A stretch of DNA of 64,000 bases from Lutibacter sp. B2 (lineage in GTDB: Bacteria > Bacillota > Clostridia > Peptostreptococcales > Thermotaleaceae): NCBI GenBank assembly GCA_015686845.1, contig JADPRS010000007.1, forward strand, positions 53,527-117,526, given 5' to 3'. The notes below the pieces were generated by a model. It was not told where the DNA came from, made no database searches, and saw nothing but the letters and a program-made list of their open reading frames with translations. Shown here one piece after another: positions 34,621 through 42,847 of this stretch; position 1 is the first letter of the stretch, and every line of letters begins with the position of its first letter. Made by a program: the position numbers and the translations under genes.

Positions 34621-34761
34621 CAACCAAGAACCTTCTTAAAATCTAATAAAATATATTTTGAACCTAATACACCACCCGAAGAATCAGTGGAAGAAATTTA
34701 TCATTCTATATTCATGTCTCTTTATGATCTCCAAATTTGTAAAGCCATACTTAATATATAA
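34621..34761 (+). other. Unrecognised open segment, possible gene remnant
   Basis: One plus-strand frame reads ...KSNKIYFEPNTPPEESVEEI and ends at TAA 34759, with protein-like composition but no start codon or ribosome site. It may be the decayed end of an oppositely oriented gene. Low confidence. Confidence 0.2.
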
Positions 34762-35062
34762 GCCTGATTATATTAAGTGCAGCAGTCATGGTTAAAGCTA
34801 TAAATAATAAAGCATTTCTTGAAATTATTTTATTTTGTTTTTCAGTTCTACAAGTTTTATATTTCACATCTATCGTAATCATAACAATAGAACAAATAAA
34901 AAATAATACAAATCTTATTATGTCAAAAAACAATCGGTCTTCAATAGTTATTACCATGAATATTATTAAAACCAATGAGACAGATAAAGTTATAAATCCT
35001 TTATTAAGAATATCATCATGAATTTCTTTTAAAAAATCTTTCTTAATGTTATCATTGTTCAT
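34751..35062 (-). CDS. Small membrane protein with three membrane segments
   Basis: A 103-residue protein with a charged start (MNNDNIKKDFLKEIHDD) and three hydrophobic segments (about 20-37, 44-64, 83-101). GGAGG lies 9 bases before ATG 35062. No family was recognised. It lies between two attC-like sites (35480-35608 upstream, 34539-34609 downstream) and is thus read as the gene of one cassette. Confidence 0.6.
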   Translation of the reverse strand: MNNDNIKKDFLKEIHDDILNKGFITLSVSLVLIIFMVITIEDRLFFDIIRFVLFFICSIVMITIDVKYKTCRTEKQNKIISRNALLFIALTMTAALNIIRLIY

Positions 35063-35479
35063 ATTCTCAATCCTCCATTAACTAATTTTTTTAATCTTCT
35101 TACCATTCCCTCTTATTATATAATGATAATGTACTATTTTAAGGCGTGGTCTTATGTATGTATCTTATTTTTTATCTTTTTCCCTCGCATATATAATAAA
35201 AATTATTTGCTGTAAATTCTTACATAAACACTATGGTACTAAATATATTAAATACTTCAGTATTTTCACTATGGAGTTTTACTTTATACAATTTATACGC
35301 AATGTCTACAAAAGATACTACCTTTTCAATTTTCAATGGTACTGCTTGAGGTTTTATGCTCGGTAATGGAATTATCAATCCTTTTAAAAATAGTAAACAG
35401 TAAATTAGCTGTTTAACTAAATTTCATTTTTTAACAATATTTATTCTTACTTCATGTCTTCCCACTATTTTGCTATTGC
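35063..35479. other. Long cassette leader with a possible small ORF
   Basis: This 417-bp stretch has no convincing gene. On the minus strand a 52-codon frame runs from TTG 35378 to TAA 35220 (text such as SIKPQAVPLKIEKVVSF), with AAGGA directly abutting the TTG; it could be the end of a lost gene. Just after the attC core, AATAGCAAAATAGT also occurs after the core at 32804, so the two cassettes share their first bases. Confidence 0.3.
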
Positions 35480-35608
35480 AGATAACGATTTGTATTCCCG
35501 AAACCATTACCCATGATTGCCCTATGACTTTGACACCTAACCAAGATGGGTAATTGTTTGGGTACGATATGCTCTTAGAGTACCCTTTACGGGAATATCG
35601 TGTTATGT
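35480..35608 (-). other. attC-like recombination site, long form
   Basis: The ends are AGATAAC and GTTATGT. TATTCCCG pairs with CGGGAATA, with six unpaired bases (GATTTG) on the plus-strand left arm and four on the right. A second inner palindrome CATTACCCAT / ATGGGTAAT extends the fold. Length is 129 bp, like the site at 38980. A 72-codon open frame across it is only a by-product of the palindrome. Confidence 0.6.
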
Positions 35609-35713
35609 GATAAATAGACAATCTAGCTAGTTTGTCCATCACTACATTATACTATCTTTTTGTATCTACTTAATTAGTAACCGTTCTACAATCCTCGACA
35701 TATACTGAGCAAT

Positions 35714-36552
35714 CTACAACCTATCTAAAGGGCTTTGAATGTTCTCTATGCTCTTTTTAGTCACATGGATATATATTTCTGTTGTCTTTGAATTCTGATG
35801 CCCTAGAAGCTCTTGTATGTATCTTAAGTCTGTACCAGCTTCTAATAAATGGGTTGCAAATGAATGCCGAAGACTATGTATTGATACATCTTTCTTGATG
35901 TTGGCTTTTTCACATGCTTTCTTAAATATCTTTTGTGCTGACCTTTCTGTTATATGTTGACTTTCTTCTGCTCCTTCAAACAACCATTGATTTGGTCTAT
36001 ACTTTTTGAAGTATTTACGTAGTACATCGAGAGCAACGTGTGAGAGTACGGTGTATCTGTCTTTCTTTCCTTTTCCTTGTCTAATATGTATAAGCATTCG
36101 CATACTATCAATGTCTTTAATACTAAGGCTAACACCTTCACCAACTCGTAGTCCTGCTGAATATACCATCATCAGTATGGCTTTATGCTTGAGATTATCA
36201 ACAACATCAAATATCTTTTCAATCTCTTCATGGCTTAATATGTCTGGTAGCTTCTTTTCCTTCTTAGGTCTTGATACATTTAATACATTCAAAGGTTTTC
36301 TTAGTACATGTGCATATAAAACTTAATAGCACTAACAGCTTGATTTACATAGGCTGATGAATATTCCCTATCATCAATCATATATAGAATGTATTGGTTA
36401 ATATCTTCATCCCCTAGCATAACTATGTTTCTGTTGCTGTAGTACCTTCTTAATACTCCTACATGACTTAAATATGACTTAATAGTCTTTGGGCTGTACC
36501 CTTTCAGCTTTAATGCTTTACTCATACTGATTTGAATTGCATCATACTTCAT
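35714..36552 (-). pseudogene. Tyrosine recombinase gene, frameshifted
   Basis: The N-terminal SAM-like part (36552-36301: YSPKTIKSYLSHVGVLRRYY, VNQAVSAIKFYM) ends at a TAA, while the catalytic part continues in another frame (VLNVSRPKKEKKLPDIL onward). The catalytic residues are all present: Arg in AGLRVGEG, HSLRHSFATHLLE, LLGHQ and Tyr in TTEIYIHV; it ends IQSPLDRL. The break is one base around 36293-36310. It resembles the Xer/integron-integrase-like recombinases often found beside IS91-type transposases, and it lacks the extra helix segment specific to IntI. AAAGGAGG precedes ATG 36552. Confidence 0.8.
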
Positions 36553-36964
36553 CTAACATCCTCCTTTGTTTTTTTGCATAGATAAAAAGCCCTATCCATA
36601 CAGGACAGAGCTTCATCACATAACCATATATTAAATTGAATTACAATGGGTGGGGCATGAAACGTTTACTAAAACAAATACAATATAACCTAGTACCTAG
36701 AGAAAATATATATGATTTTCCCTACAATAAACCATCAACTCAACATATTGAAAATACTACATTCAATATCTAATTTACCCTTACTCCGTATAACTAACCT
36801 GTTTCTATTGGTATATATATTAGCTAAAATAAAATGCCTTATTAAAAGTGTAATCTATATTTTATTGTAAACTTTTATCCTATCGTAATCCTATAGCTTA
36901 TCTATAGGGATTTCATACTTCGTATAAATCCCTATAATAGAAGAAACATGTTCAAAACATACCC
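36553..36964. other. Gene-poor stretch with hairpins
   Basis: No solid gene. A GC-containing hairpin with T-run on the minus strand (about 36582-36615) looks like a terminator. A near-perfect hairpin at 36903-36936 (TATAGGGATTT / AAATCCCTATA with an inner ATAC/GTAT) follows the 36965 gene. A 38-codon plus-strand frame (36657-36773) with GGGTGGGG upstream is possible but unsupported. Confidence 0.35.
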
Positions 36965-37270
36965 CTACACTTCTGAATTATTTTCTATAGCTTCTAATTC
37001 TCTTATTTTATGTGAAAATAAACTCAATATTTTTGATTTATTAAAATCACCATTTAATTCATTACGTATATTTTCAGATACTTTGTAAGCATTGGAAATA
37101 ACCTTCTTCATATAATTTTCTAGTATCCAATTTGTAGTTTCATTTTTTTCTTCATCTTCCATATGCTTTAATTCTTCTTTCTCTATACTGCATAAATACT
37201 GTTCGATTTTCTTGCTATGTTTTAAATAAAGTTGATATACTGTTTTTTTGTTCTTAGCTTTTATGTACAT
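36965..37270 (-). CDS. Small helical protein, second gene of a cassette
   Basis: A 101-residue, Lys/Glu-rich, probably all-helical protein (MYIKAKNKKTVYQLYLKHSK ...) without signal peptide or membrane segment. It starts 17 bases after the stop of the Gly-rich protein gene, suggesting one transcript and perhaps a partner or immunity relation. GAAAGGG lies about 12 bases before ATG 37270. No family was recognised. Confidence 0.55.
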   Translation of the reverse strand: MYIKAKNKKTVYQLYLKHSKKIEQYLCSIEKEELKHMEDEEKNETTNWILENYMKKVISNAYKVSENIRNELNGDFNKSKILSLFSHKIRELEAIENNSEV

Positions 37271-37287
37271 TAAATCAAATACCCTTT

Positions 37288-38019
37288 CTAACCTTTTAAA
37301 TTATTAGATATGATTCCATCAGGGTTACTTCTTAAATAACCTCCACCTTCTTCGGCAGATAAGTCAATATCTGTATTTCCATCTCCATCTCTTAAATAAC
37401 CTTCAATAAAAGTATCTCCTCTCATATGACCTTTTACATAGTGTGGCTTTACGCTATGTACTTCAACTGTATCATCTACTTCTATATCATCTGCATTAGC
37501 TACTTCTACATCATCTATTTCTATATCATCTACTTCTATATCAGCTATATCTCCAACTTCATCAATACCATCAATACCATCAACTCCATCCAACACATCA
37601 AGTACTCCAACTGCTAAGATAGAAGTCGCTATTGCCTTTGCTAAATTTCTACTTGATTTAGCAAGTTTTACATTATCACCTTCATTTAAACCTTCTATGA
37701 CTTCCTTTCCATTTTTCGCTACATAAGTAATTCCATTAATAGTTCCACCTATTGTTTTTTCTGCAGCTTTCCCTATATCTTTAAAACCTTTGTCAACTTT
37801 TGAATCATCTTTATCTATAAGTCCACCCACTACGTCTACAGCTCCTTCTGCAGCTTGTCCTAGTGTTTCTCCTGCTTTATAAGTAGCATTCATCACACCT
37901 TCACCAACTTCTTTCACAAAATCACTACCTATAATTTCTCCAACTCCACATGTTATTCCACCTATCGTTCCACCAACTACAGCACCAGCTATCTTCCCAA
38001 AATCTTTTATAAATCCCAT
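37288..38019 (-). CDS. Gly-rich protein with acidic repeats and C-terminal GHMR/GYLR tail
   Basis: The 243-residue protein has a glycine-zipper N-terminal region (AGAVVGGTIGGITCGVGEIIG) followed by helical text, then an acidic low-complexity run of Asp-Ile/Val-Glu units (IADIEVDDIEIDDVEVANAD, about 155-180), and a tail with VKPHYVKGHMRGDTFIEGYL and GGGYLRSNPDG. That tail motif recurs at the ends of many otherwise unrelated Firmicutes proteins. No enzyme domain is seen. AGAGGAG precedes ATG 38019. An attC-like site lies 30 bases upstream, so it opens a cassette. Confidence 0.65.
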   Translation of the reverse strand: MGFIKDFGKIAGAVVGGTIGGITCGVGEIIGSDFVKEVGEGVMNATYKAGETLGQAAEGAVDVVGGLIDKDDSKVDKGFKDIGKAAEKTIGGTINGITYVAKNGKEVIEGLNEGDNVKLAKSSRNLAKAIATSILAVGVLDVLDGVDGIDGIDEVGDIADIEVDDIEIDDVEVANADDIEVDDTVEVHSVKPHYVKGHMRGDTFIEGYLRDGDGNTDIDLSAEEGGGYLRSNPDGIISNNLKG

Positions 38020-38048
38020 ACTCTCACTTCTCCTCTTATGTATATTTC

Positions 38049-38117
38049 ACATAACGTTTTTGGTAGTCATGATGTTTTATACGTTTTTAGTGAAATATCA
38101 TGACTACCATGTTATAG
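38049..38117 (-). other. attC-like recombination site
   Basis: The ends are ACATAAC and GTTATAG. GGTAGTCATGAT pairs perfectly with ATCATGACTACC. Six unpaired bases (GTTTTT) lie on the plus-strand left arm and two (AT) on the right. TTTCAC/GTGAAA pair outside the core. Length is 69 bp. The TAA stop of the DUF429 gene is inside its CTATAAC end, as is common for integron cassettes. Confidence 0.7.
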
Positions 38118-38948
38118 GATGTGAAATTTTGATTCTATGATAACATCCTTGTACTTACATTTTCTCTTTTGAAAAGCCGTCTCCCAATCTGAATTCCATG
38201 ACTCAATTGGTGGTAATAAATAATGGCCTTCATGACTGCCCTCAAACCCAATTATTGAGTATGATCCCAAAGTGTACAAAACTCCTTGCAGTGCTGCTAA
38301 TAATCCTGCTAATTCTTCATGATATTTTTTAGTATTGCTAGTATACTTATCAATCAATAGTTCAATATCTTCAGAAAAAGAAATATCTCCAAAACAATTT
38401 CTAAAACATGAGCCATTTTCAAATGTATATTGAAATAGAAAATTATCAATTTGACTGTTTTTGGGTCTTGACACTAACAATTGACTTTCCAATGGCAATG
38501 CTTGTGTTAGTTTTGGGATAACTTCGATTATTGACTTCTTTTCTAGTTTACTGTTATTAAACACTTTATAATTGAATCCATTTCTTTCAAAATGTTTTTT
38601 AAATACCATGCCCGATTCATATAACGGCCACCCTTGCTTTGGAGTACTAATTGAGCCAGGCTGAGGACCTCTCTTAGAATTATTGAATATATCACCAGAA
38701 AATAATTTGTCAATCTTCCTTCCCGTTGAAGGCTTTTCTAATATTGGTTCTAATGTCATAGGAGCATCTATAGTAATAACGTCAACATTTTCGAGAAACT
38801 TACCATCAAATATTTTTACACACTCTTCAAATATAAATTTTTGAGGTTCTATTAGTAACTCAATTTTTCCATCAGCGATCTTCATTAGACAATATGCTGA
38901 GGTTTTCTCATTTTTTGAAAATCCAGCGTCTATTCCAAGTACAATCAT
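38112..38948 (-). CDS. DUF429 domain protein (RNase H-like fold)
   Basis: A 278-residue protein with the DUF429 pattern: an opening GIDAGFSKNEKTSAYCL (acidic RNase H-like strand), VITIDAPMTL (second acidic strand, about 55-64), and a late EELAGLLAALQGVLYTLG helix (about 220-237). It is a predicted nuclease-like or nucleotide-using protein of unknown role. TTAGGAGTG precedes ATG 38948. Its stop codon overlaps the attC-like site downstream, and another attC-like site lies 32 bases upstream, so it is a single-gene cassette. Confidence 0.75.
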   Translation of the reverse strand: MIVLGIDAGFSKNEKTSAYCLMKIADGKIELLIEPQKFIFEECVKIFDGKFLENVDVITIDAPMTLEPILEKPSTGRKIDKLFSGDIFNNSKRGPQPGSISTPKQGWPLYESGMVFKKHFERNGFNYKVFNNSKLEKKSIIEVIPKLTQALPLESQLLVSRPKNSQIDNFLFQYTFENGSCFRNCFGDISFSEDIELLIDKYTSNTKKYHEELAGLLAALQGVLYTLGSYSIIGFEGSHEGHYLLPPIESWNSDWETAFQKRKCKYKDVIIESKFHIL

Positions 38949-38979
38949 AATTTACACTCCTAACAAAAAATTTCATTTT

Positions 38980-39109
38980 CTATAACGTTCCCACAATTCC
39001 CGATAGACGCCCACTTTTTATAAATTTTAACTATTGCAATAACATTTTGTTGCGGAATATTTCTAACCTAGCCACACCAATGCGTCTGTTGGGAATTGCT
39101 GTGTTATAC
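38980..39109 (-). other. attC-like recombination site, long form
   Basis: TATAAC (38981) pairs with GTTATA (39103). CAATTCCC pairs with GGGAATTG and AGACGC with GCGTCT; unpaired runs are GTTCCCA on the plus-strand left and CTGT on the right. A loop of about 70 bases separates the arms. It begins 5 bases after the stop of the reverse transcriptase gene. Confidence 0.65.
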
Positions 39110-39113
39110 GTAG

Positions 39114-40649
39114 TTAAAAAGCTCCTGAAAAATGTAAGTTTAGTAGTCTATGATCAAAGTTTTGCATTGCCCACTCATCTCTTGCATTAGTATTAAAAAA
39201 TGAAACATTTCTCTTTTTTAAGCAACTAAAAAACGGATCGCTATCTATGTAGTTTTTAGAGTTGTTTGACGGTAACCAACCCCTATAAAGAGCTTCATAT
39301 GCCAATATCCAATTTGAATCATATAGCTCATTAAAATTCATATGGATTTGCCATTTACTAGTATCTATCTTCTTACGGGAATTTTCAGATAGCATAATTA
39401 ATGCAATGATTGGATTGTCTACGCTACAAACTAACTGCTTAAGATTATCTGAATGTTTCATTCTTAGAAGTTTAAGTAACCACAATGACCAAATAATTTC
39501 ATAGTGATGCTCAGAGTTGACAGCTTTTTCAACTATGTTTTCTATTGCATTTTCTATCATTGACTTATCAACACCATATGATTTTAAAAAGTAATTAAAA
39601 AATGTATCTGTTGCAATTGGCATAGATAAAGGATCGAAAGTCATGGCATTAAGAAGAAAGGCCTGATATGTTTTCCAATTCTTTTTTATAACTTTTATGT
39701 TGTTAATCCGAGCAATTGCATATCGCATAACTTCATCATCAGGATATTTGGAAAATAAATCATAAACAGTATTAACATAACTCAATAAATTATCATTATT
39801 GAGTTGTATACTATTTAACTTTGAAGTCCATTCAGGTTCAGTAGATCGTGGCAATCCATATATTGTAGTTTTTTCATTATTCAATTCTAATTCGAATTGA
39901 CCAATCGTTCGTCTTAAAGAAGCTAGAACAGTTTCAGCCTCTTCTTTCTTTCGAAAGAATAAATAGTAATCGTCAATATACCTAAAACCAACAACAGAAT
40001 TAAATTCATTTAGAACTAATTCATCAATTGCGCATCCAATCAATTCTGAAACTATCAATGAAACATCATTTCCTACTTGTATACCCGCTGTTTGAGCATC
40101 TTGAGAGTTTCTCATCTGCTTATCTAACAAATTTCCAAGGTAATTGTCTCCTCTATTTCTTTTTTGTTTTGCAAACGATTTGCCGTGCATTGCCCACGGT
40201 ATGCTATGAGTATATATTGAAGAATAAAATCTCGAAATGTCAGTCTTTAAAACATAGTTTTTTCCTACTGAACTACTATTAAAGATTCTAGATATATCTT
40301 CAAATGAATATTTTTTACTTACAGATCGTTCAACTCCATTAATAAACTCTGGTTTAGTGAGTGAGAGTGTGCTTTTATTGAAGTGTGTCTCTATTTCAGT
40401 CCAATTATTATGAATTGTTGAACTCAATTGAATGTAATTATAAGGATTAGGAATCGATATTATTCTACGATGGAACCGACCTTTCGGTATTGATATATTG
40501 ACAGGTTTACTAGTCTTTACTTTAGTAAAATCGATAGCACCATGAATCGTATCTAAACGACTCGCTAAAATTTTAGATGAATACCATTGTCTTATTTCTT
40601 CGGAAATATATCCCTTTTTAATTAATCTATTGTGTATGTTCACGTTCAT
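39114..40649 (-). CDS. Reverse transcriptase of defence-associated (UG/DRT) type
   Basis: A 511-residue protein. RT motifs are KTDISRFYSSIYTHSIPWA (fingers/palm, first catalytic Asp, about 150), GIQVGNDVSLIVSEL (about 210), FRYIDDYYLFF (the YxDD box, about 240) and LELNNEKTTIYGLP. The C-terminal 210 residues are helical and carry no maturase or nuclease domain, so it is not a group II intron enzyme; no msr-msd structure was evident beside it. This layout fits the unknown-group/defence RTs. ATG 40649 is 8 bases after AAGGAG. It is flanked by attC-like sites at 29 bases upstream and 5 bases downstream, a complete cassette. Confidence 0.85.
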   Translation of the reverse strand: MNVNIHNRLIKKGYISEEIRQWYSSKILASRLDTIHGAIDFTKVKTSKPVNISIPKGRFHRRIISIPNPYNYIQLSSTIHNNWTEIETHFNKSTLSLTKPEFINGVERSVSKKYSFEDISRIFNSSSVGKNYVLKTDISRFYSSIYTHSIPWAMHGKSFAKQKRNRGDNYLGNLLDKQMRNSQDAQTAGIQVGNDVSLIVSELIGCAIDELVLNEFNSVVGFRYIDDYYLFFRKKEEAETVLASLRRTIGQFELELNNEKTTIYGLPRSTEPEWTSKLNSIQLNNDNLLSYVNTVYDLFSKYPDDEVMRYAIARINNIKVIKKNWKTYQAFLLNAMTFDPLSMPIATDTFFNYFLKSYGVDKSMIENAIENIVEKAVNSEHHYEIIWSLWLLKLLRMKHSDNLKQLVCSVDNPIIALIMLSENSRKKIDTSKWQIHMNFNELYDSNWILAYEALYRGWLPSNNSKNYIDSDPFFSCLKKRNVSFFNTNARDEWAMQNFDHRLLNLHFSGAF

Positions 40650-40678
40650 AATATTCACTCCTTGATTTTTTTCATTAC

Positions 40679-40769
40679 GTATAACGGTTAGGTTTGTTTC
40701 CGAAGTTTATAGCATAAAAAATCCCCCATCATTATTTATTTTGAAATTTCGGAAACAAACTTGTTGTAC
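40679..40769 (-). other. attC-like recombination site
   Basis: GTATAAC and GTTGTAC form the ends. GTTTGTTTCCGAA pairs perfectly with TTCGGAAACAAAC; unpaired runs are GGTTAG (plus-strand left) and TT (right), the same asymmetry as the other sites. It is the first visible site of the array, upstream of the reverse transcriptase gene. Confidence 0.65.
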
Positions 40770-40978
40770 GAAGCCGCGTCACGAATACACTATGGGTTTT
40801 CAATAAACATCTTTTTATTTTAATTTCTTATGGAACTCTATTTTTTTCTCAAACCAACCTTCTTTATATAGCTTTTATATTTCTTTTACATCTTTATAAA
40901 ATAGTCTTTTATATAATATTTACCATTTCTATTAAAACTGGGCATAGTCCTCCTACGGACTTTCCCCCATTTATTTTT

Positions 40979-42157
40979 TTATTCAGCTACAGCACCCTTA
41001 ATTTCAGGTGGTGAACAACATTTAGGTTGTAACTCTGATTTTTTGATCATCGTTCCTTTCTTACAACATGGACATTTACTATAATCTACTCCTATTAGTC
41101 TAATCATCTGTTCAACCCATGTTTCTTTTTTTATATAATCCATCTCATCTTTGGCTACGCCAAGTAATTCTTTGCATAACTTCAATTTTGTTTTCCTATT
41201 CTTATTACTTAAAATTCCATAGTGTCTTATCTTAACAAATCTATGTGGCAATATATGTAGCAAAAATCTTCGCATAAACTCAAATGAATCTAGAGTCATA
41301 AATTTATTTTTATTGCCATCCTTATAATCTCTCCATTTGAAGGTGACCAATCCATTCTCAAGTTTAATGATTCTATTATTAGATATTGCTATTCTATGAG
41401 TATAACGTCCAAGATATTGAATAACATATTGAGGACTTCTAAAAGGTTTCTTAGCATACACTATCCACTCTTTTTTATAAAGCTTATCTAACAATATTTG
41501 AAAGCTATTGTATTTTTCTAACTCTCTTATTAATCCAACAAACTTTAATTTTTTATTGAAATATCGCTCTTTCAAATAATGAAGAAACTTTCCTTTAAAT
41601 AATCTAGATATTACTTTCACTGGAATAAAAAATCCTTTTCTAGACGATATCCATTTGGATTTATCTAATGATAAGCCTCCACCAGTTACAATACAATGTA
41701 TATGCGGATGCTCTATGAGATTTTGTCCCCACGTATGTAAAATCGAAATAAATCCTATCTCTGCACCAAGGTATTTAGGATCTTCTGAAAGTTCTTTCAA
41801 AGTCTCTGAACTGGCTTTAAAAAGTATAGCGTATATTTCTTTCTTATTTCTTAATGCTAAATCGTTAAGTTCATTAGGTATTGTAAATACTACATGATAA
41901 TATTCTATGGGAAGTAGGTCTCTATTTCTTGCATCAAGCCACTTCTCTTTAGCTAAACTTTGACACTTAGGACAATGTCTATTTCTACAAGAATTATATG
42001 ATATTCTAAAATATCCACATTCATCTACATGACCGCCTAACTCAGATGTTCTACAAGCTCTAATGGCTCCAATAGCCTTATATTCTTGTATTGATAATTT
42101 GTGTGCCGCTATATACTCTTCTCCATAATCATTAAATATATCTGCTATCTCAGTCAC
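40979..42157 (-). CDS. IS91 family transposase
   Basis: A 392-residue transposase: N-terminal zinc-binding region (ACRTSELGGHVDECGYFRIS, CRNRHCPKCQS), HUH-type metal motif in HPHIHCIVTGGG (about 143-154), and the Tyr-bearing helix PQYVIQYLGRYTHRIAIS (about 248-265), then a C-terminal CPCCKKG zinc pair. It is expected to move by rolling-circle replication. GTG 42157 is 8 bases after AAAAGGAG. It appears full length. Its neighbours are an attC-like site and a recombinase remnant. Confidence 0.9.
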   Translation of the reverse strand: MTEIADIFNDYGEEYIAAHKLSIQEYKAIGAIRACRTSELGGHVDECGYFRISYNSCRNRHCPKCQSLAKEKWLDARNRDLLPIEYYHVVFTIPNELNDLALRNKKEIYAILFKASSETLKELSEDPKYLGAEIGFISILHTWGQNLIEHPHIHCIVTGGGLSLDKSKWISSRKGFFIPVKVISRLFKGKFLHYLKERYFNKKLKFVGLIRELEKYNSFQILLDKLYKKEWIVYAKKPFRSPQYVIQYLGRYTHRIAISNNRIIKLENGLVTFKWRDYKDGNKNKFMTLDSFEFMRRFLLHILPHRFVKIRHYGILSNKNRKTKLKLCKELLGVAKDEMDYIKKETWVEQMIRLIGVDYSKCPCCKKGTMIKKSELQPKCCSPPEIKGAVAE

Positions 42158-42365
42158 TGGAAATACTCCTTTTTAATGGTTTTAACTTAGTATTCCCTCA
42201 AACCTTAAAAAGAAGCATCCATATATCTTTACCCCCTGGTTTTCAAGCCACCGCTTCAGCGGTTTAGTTCAACTCCTCATTTCACGAAACTGTTTCGCTT
42301 TTTCTCCATATATAGTGGGATTAGCGAACTAGTTTCGGGAATATTAACTTATCTATGTTCTTTTG

Positions 42366-42676
42366 TTAATCCATTTCTTTAACTATTCTATCTAATGGAC
42401 TTTCTATTTTACCTAAGTTCTTCTTACTTACATGCGTATAAATTTCTGTGGTTTTAGAACTTCTGTAACCTAGCATAAAATCTATACCTCCTTCAAAAAT
42501 CCAATCTTTTAGCCTATATTCCTTTGCATATTGATGAAAACTCTTAAGTCTAGTAACTTCTCCTAATCTAGATCCTTCTGAATATATAATAAATAATTGT
42601 TTTTTGTTTTCTACTCATTTAGAATATTCATCACTTGTCTTTTACTTAATACACTATAAAGTTTTTTTACATTCAT
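42366..42676 (-). pseudogene. Tyrosine recombinase remnant, frameshifted and internally deleted
   Basis: Minus-strand text starts MNVKKLYSVLSKRQVMNILNE at ATG 42676, shifts frame, continues QLFIIYSEGSRLGEVTRLK, then KDWIFEGG joined directly to IDFMLGYRSSKTTEIYTHVS and ends ESPLDRIVKEMD at TAA 42366. The central HxLRHS segment is missing, so the catalytic site is lost. It is clearly related to the frameshifted recombinase at 35714-36552 (both end in SPLDR). Confidence 0.8.
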
Positions 42677-42802
42677 GGTATAATATTCCTTATTTCAAAT
42701 TATACTATATCTTGCTTATTTTACAAAATTTTTATGATTAGATACAGTGTTGTACACTTTTTATTACAACAAACATCCTTTACTATTTTATGCTTTTCAT
42801 AT

Positions 42803-42835
42803 AAAAAACTCACTATTTTTATATAGTGAGTCTTT
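42803..42835 (-). terminator. Terminator after cstA
   Basis: ACTCACTAT pairs with ATAGTGAGT, with A/T runs on both sides. On the minus strand it follows the cstA stop by about 12 bases. Confidence 0.8.
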
Positions 42836-42847
42836 TATCAAATATAC

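Larger units (their letters stand above)
40979..42676 (-). mobile_element. IS91-type element with recombinase remnant (ends not defined)
   Basis: An IS91-type transposase gene is preceded by the wreck of a tyrosine recombinase, an arrangement known from IS91-related elements. The 210 bp on the low side (40770-40978) hold no gene, only a short AGTCC..GGACT hairpin near 40930-40945; 42158-42365 holds small palindromes (CCGCTTCAGCGG, GAAACTGTTTC). Either may be part of the element ends, but IS91-type ends are not inverted repeats and cannot be fixed here. Confidence 0.6.

Noticed and set aside
35154..35366. 70-codon plus-strand frame rich in Phe, Tyr and Ile
   Set aside because: No ribosome site, composition typical of AT-rich non-coding DNA, and opposite to every other gene in the array.
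35424..35642. 72-codon minus-strand open frame
   Set aside because: It lies across the attC-like palindrome at 35480-35608, has no ribosome site, and its text is a translation of the repeat arms.
35714..36552. Calling the frameshifted recombinase a true integron integrase (IntI)
   Set aside because: The region between the KGKKDR block and HSLRHS lacks the extra IntI-specific segment, so only a general tyrosine recombinase call is supported.
36903..36936. Hairpin with TTCGTATA resembling a loxP arm
   Set aside because: The match is short, the two arms form a simple terminator-like hairpin with a 3-base loop, and there is no 8-bp asymmetric spacer as in a lox site.
39114..40649. Group II intron or retron
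   Set aside because: No maturase/X domain, no intron domain V/VI-like hairpin next to the gene, and no msr-msd-like inverted repeat found upstream; only the RT is supported.
31094..42676. CRISPR array
   Set aside because: The repeated elements are long, divergent inverted repeats separated by genes, not short identical direct repeats with spacers; no cas genes are present.
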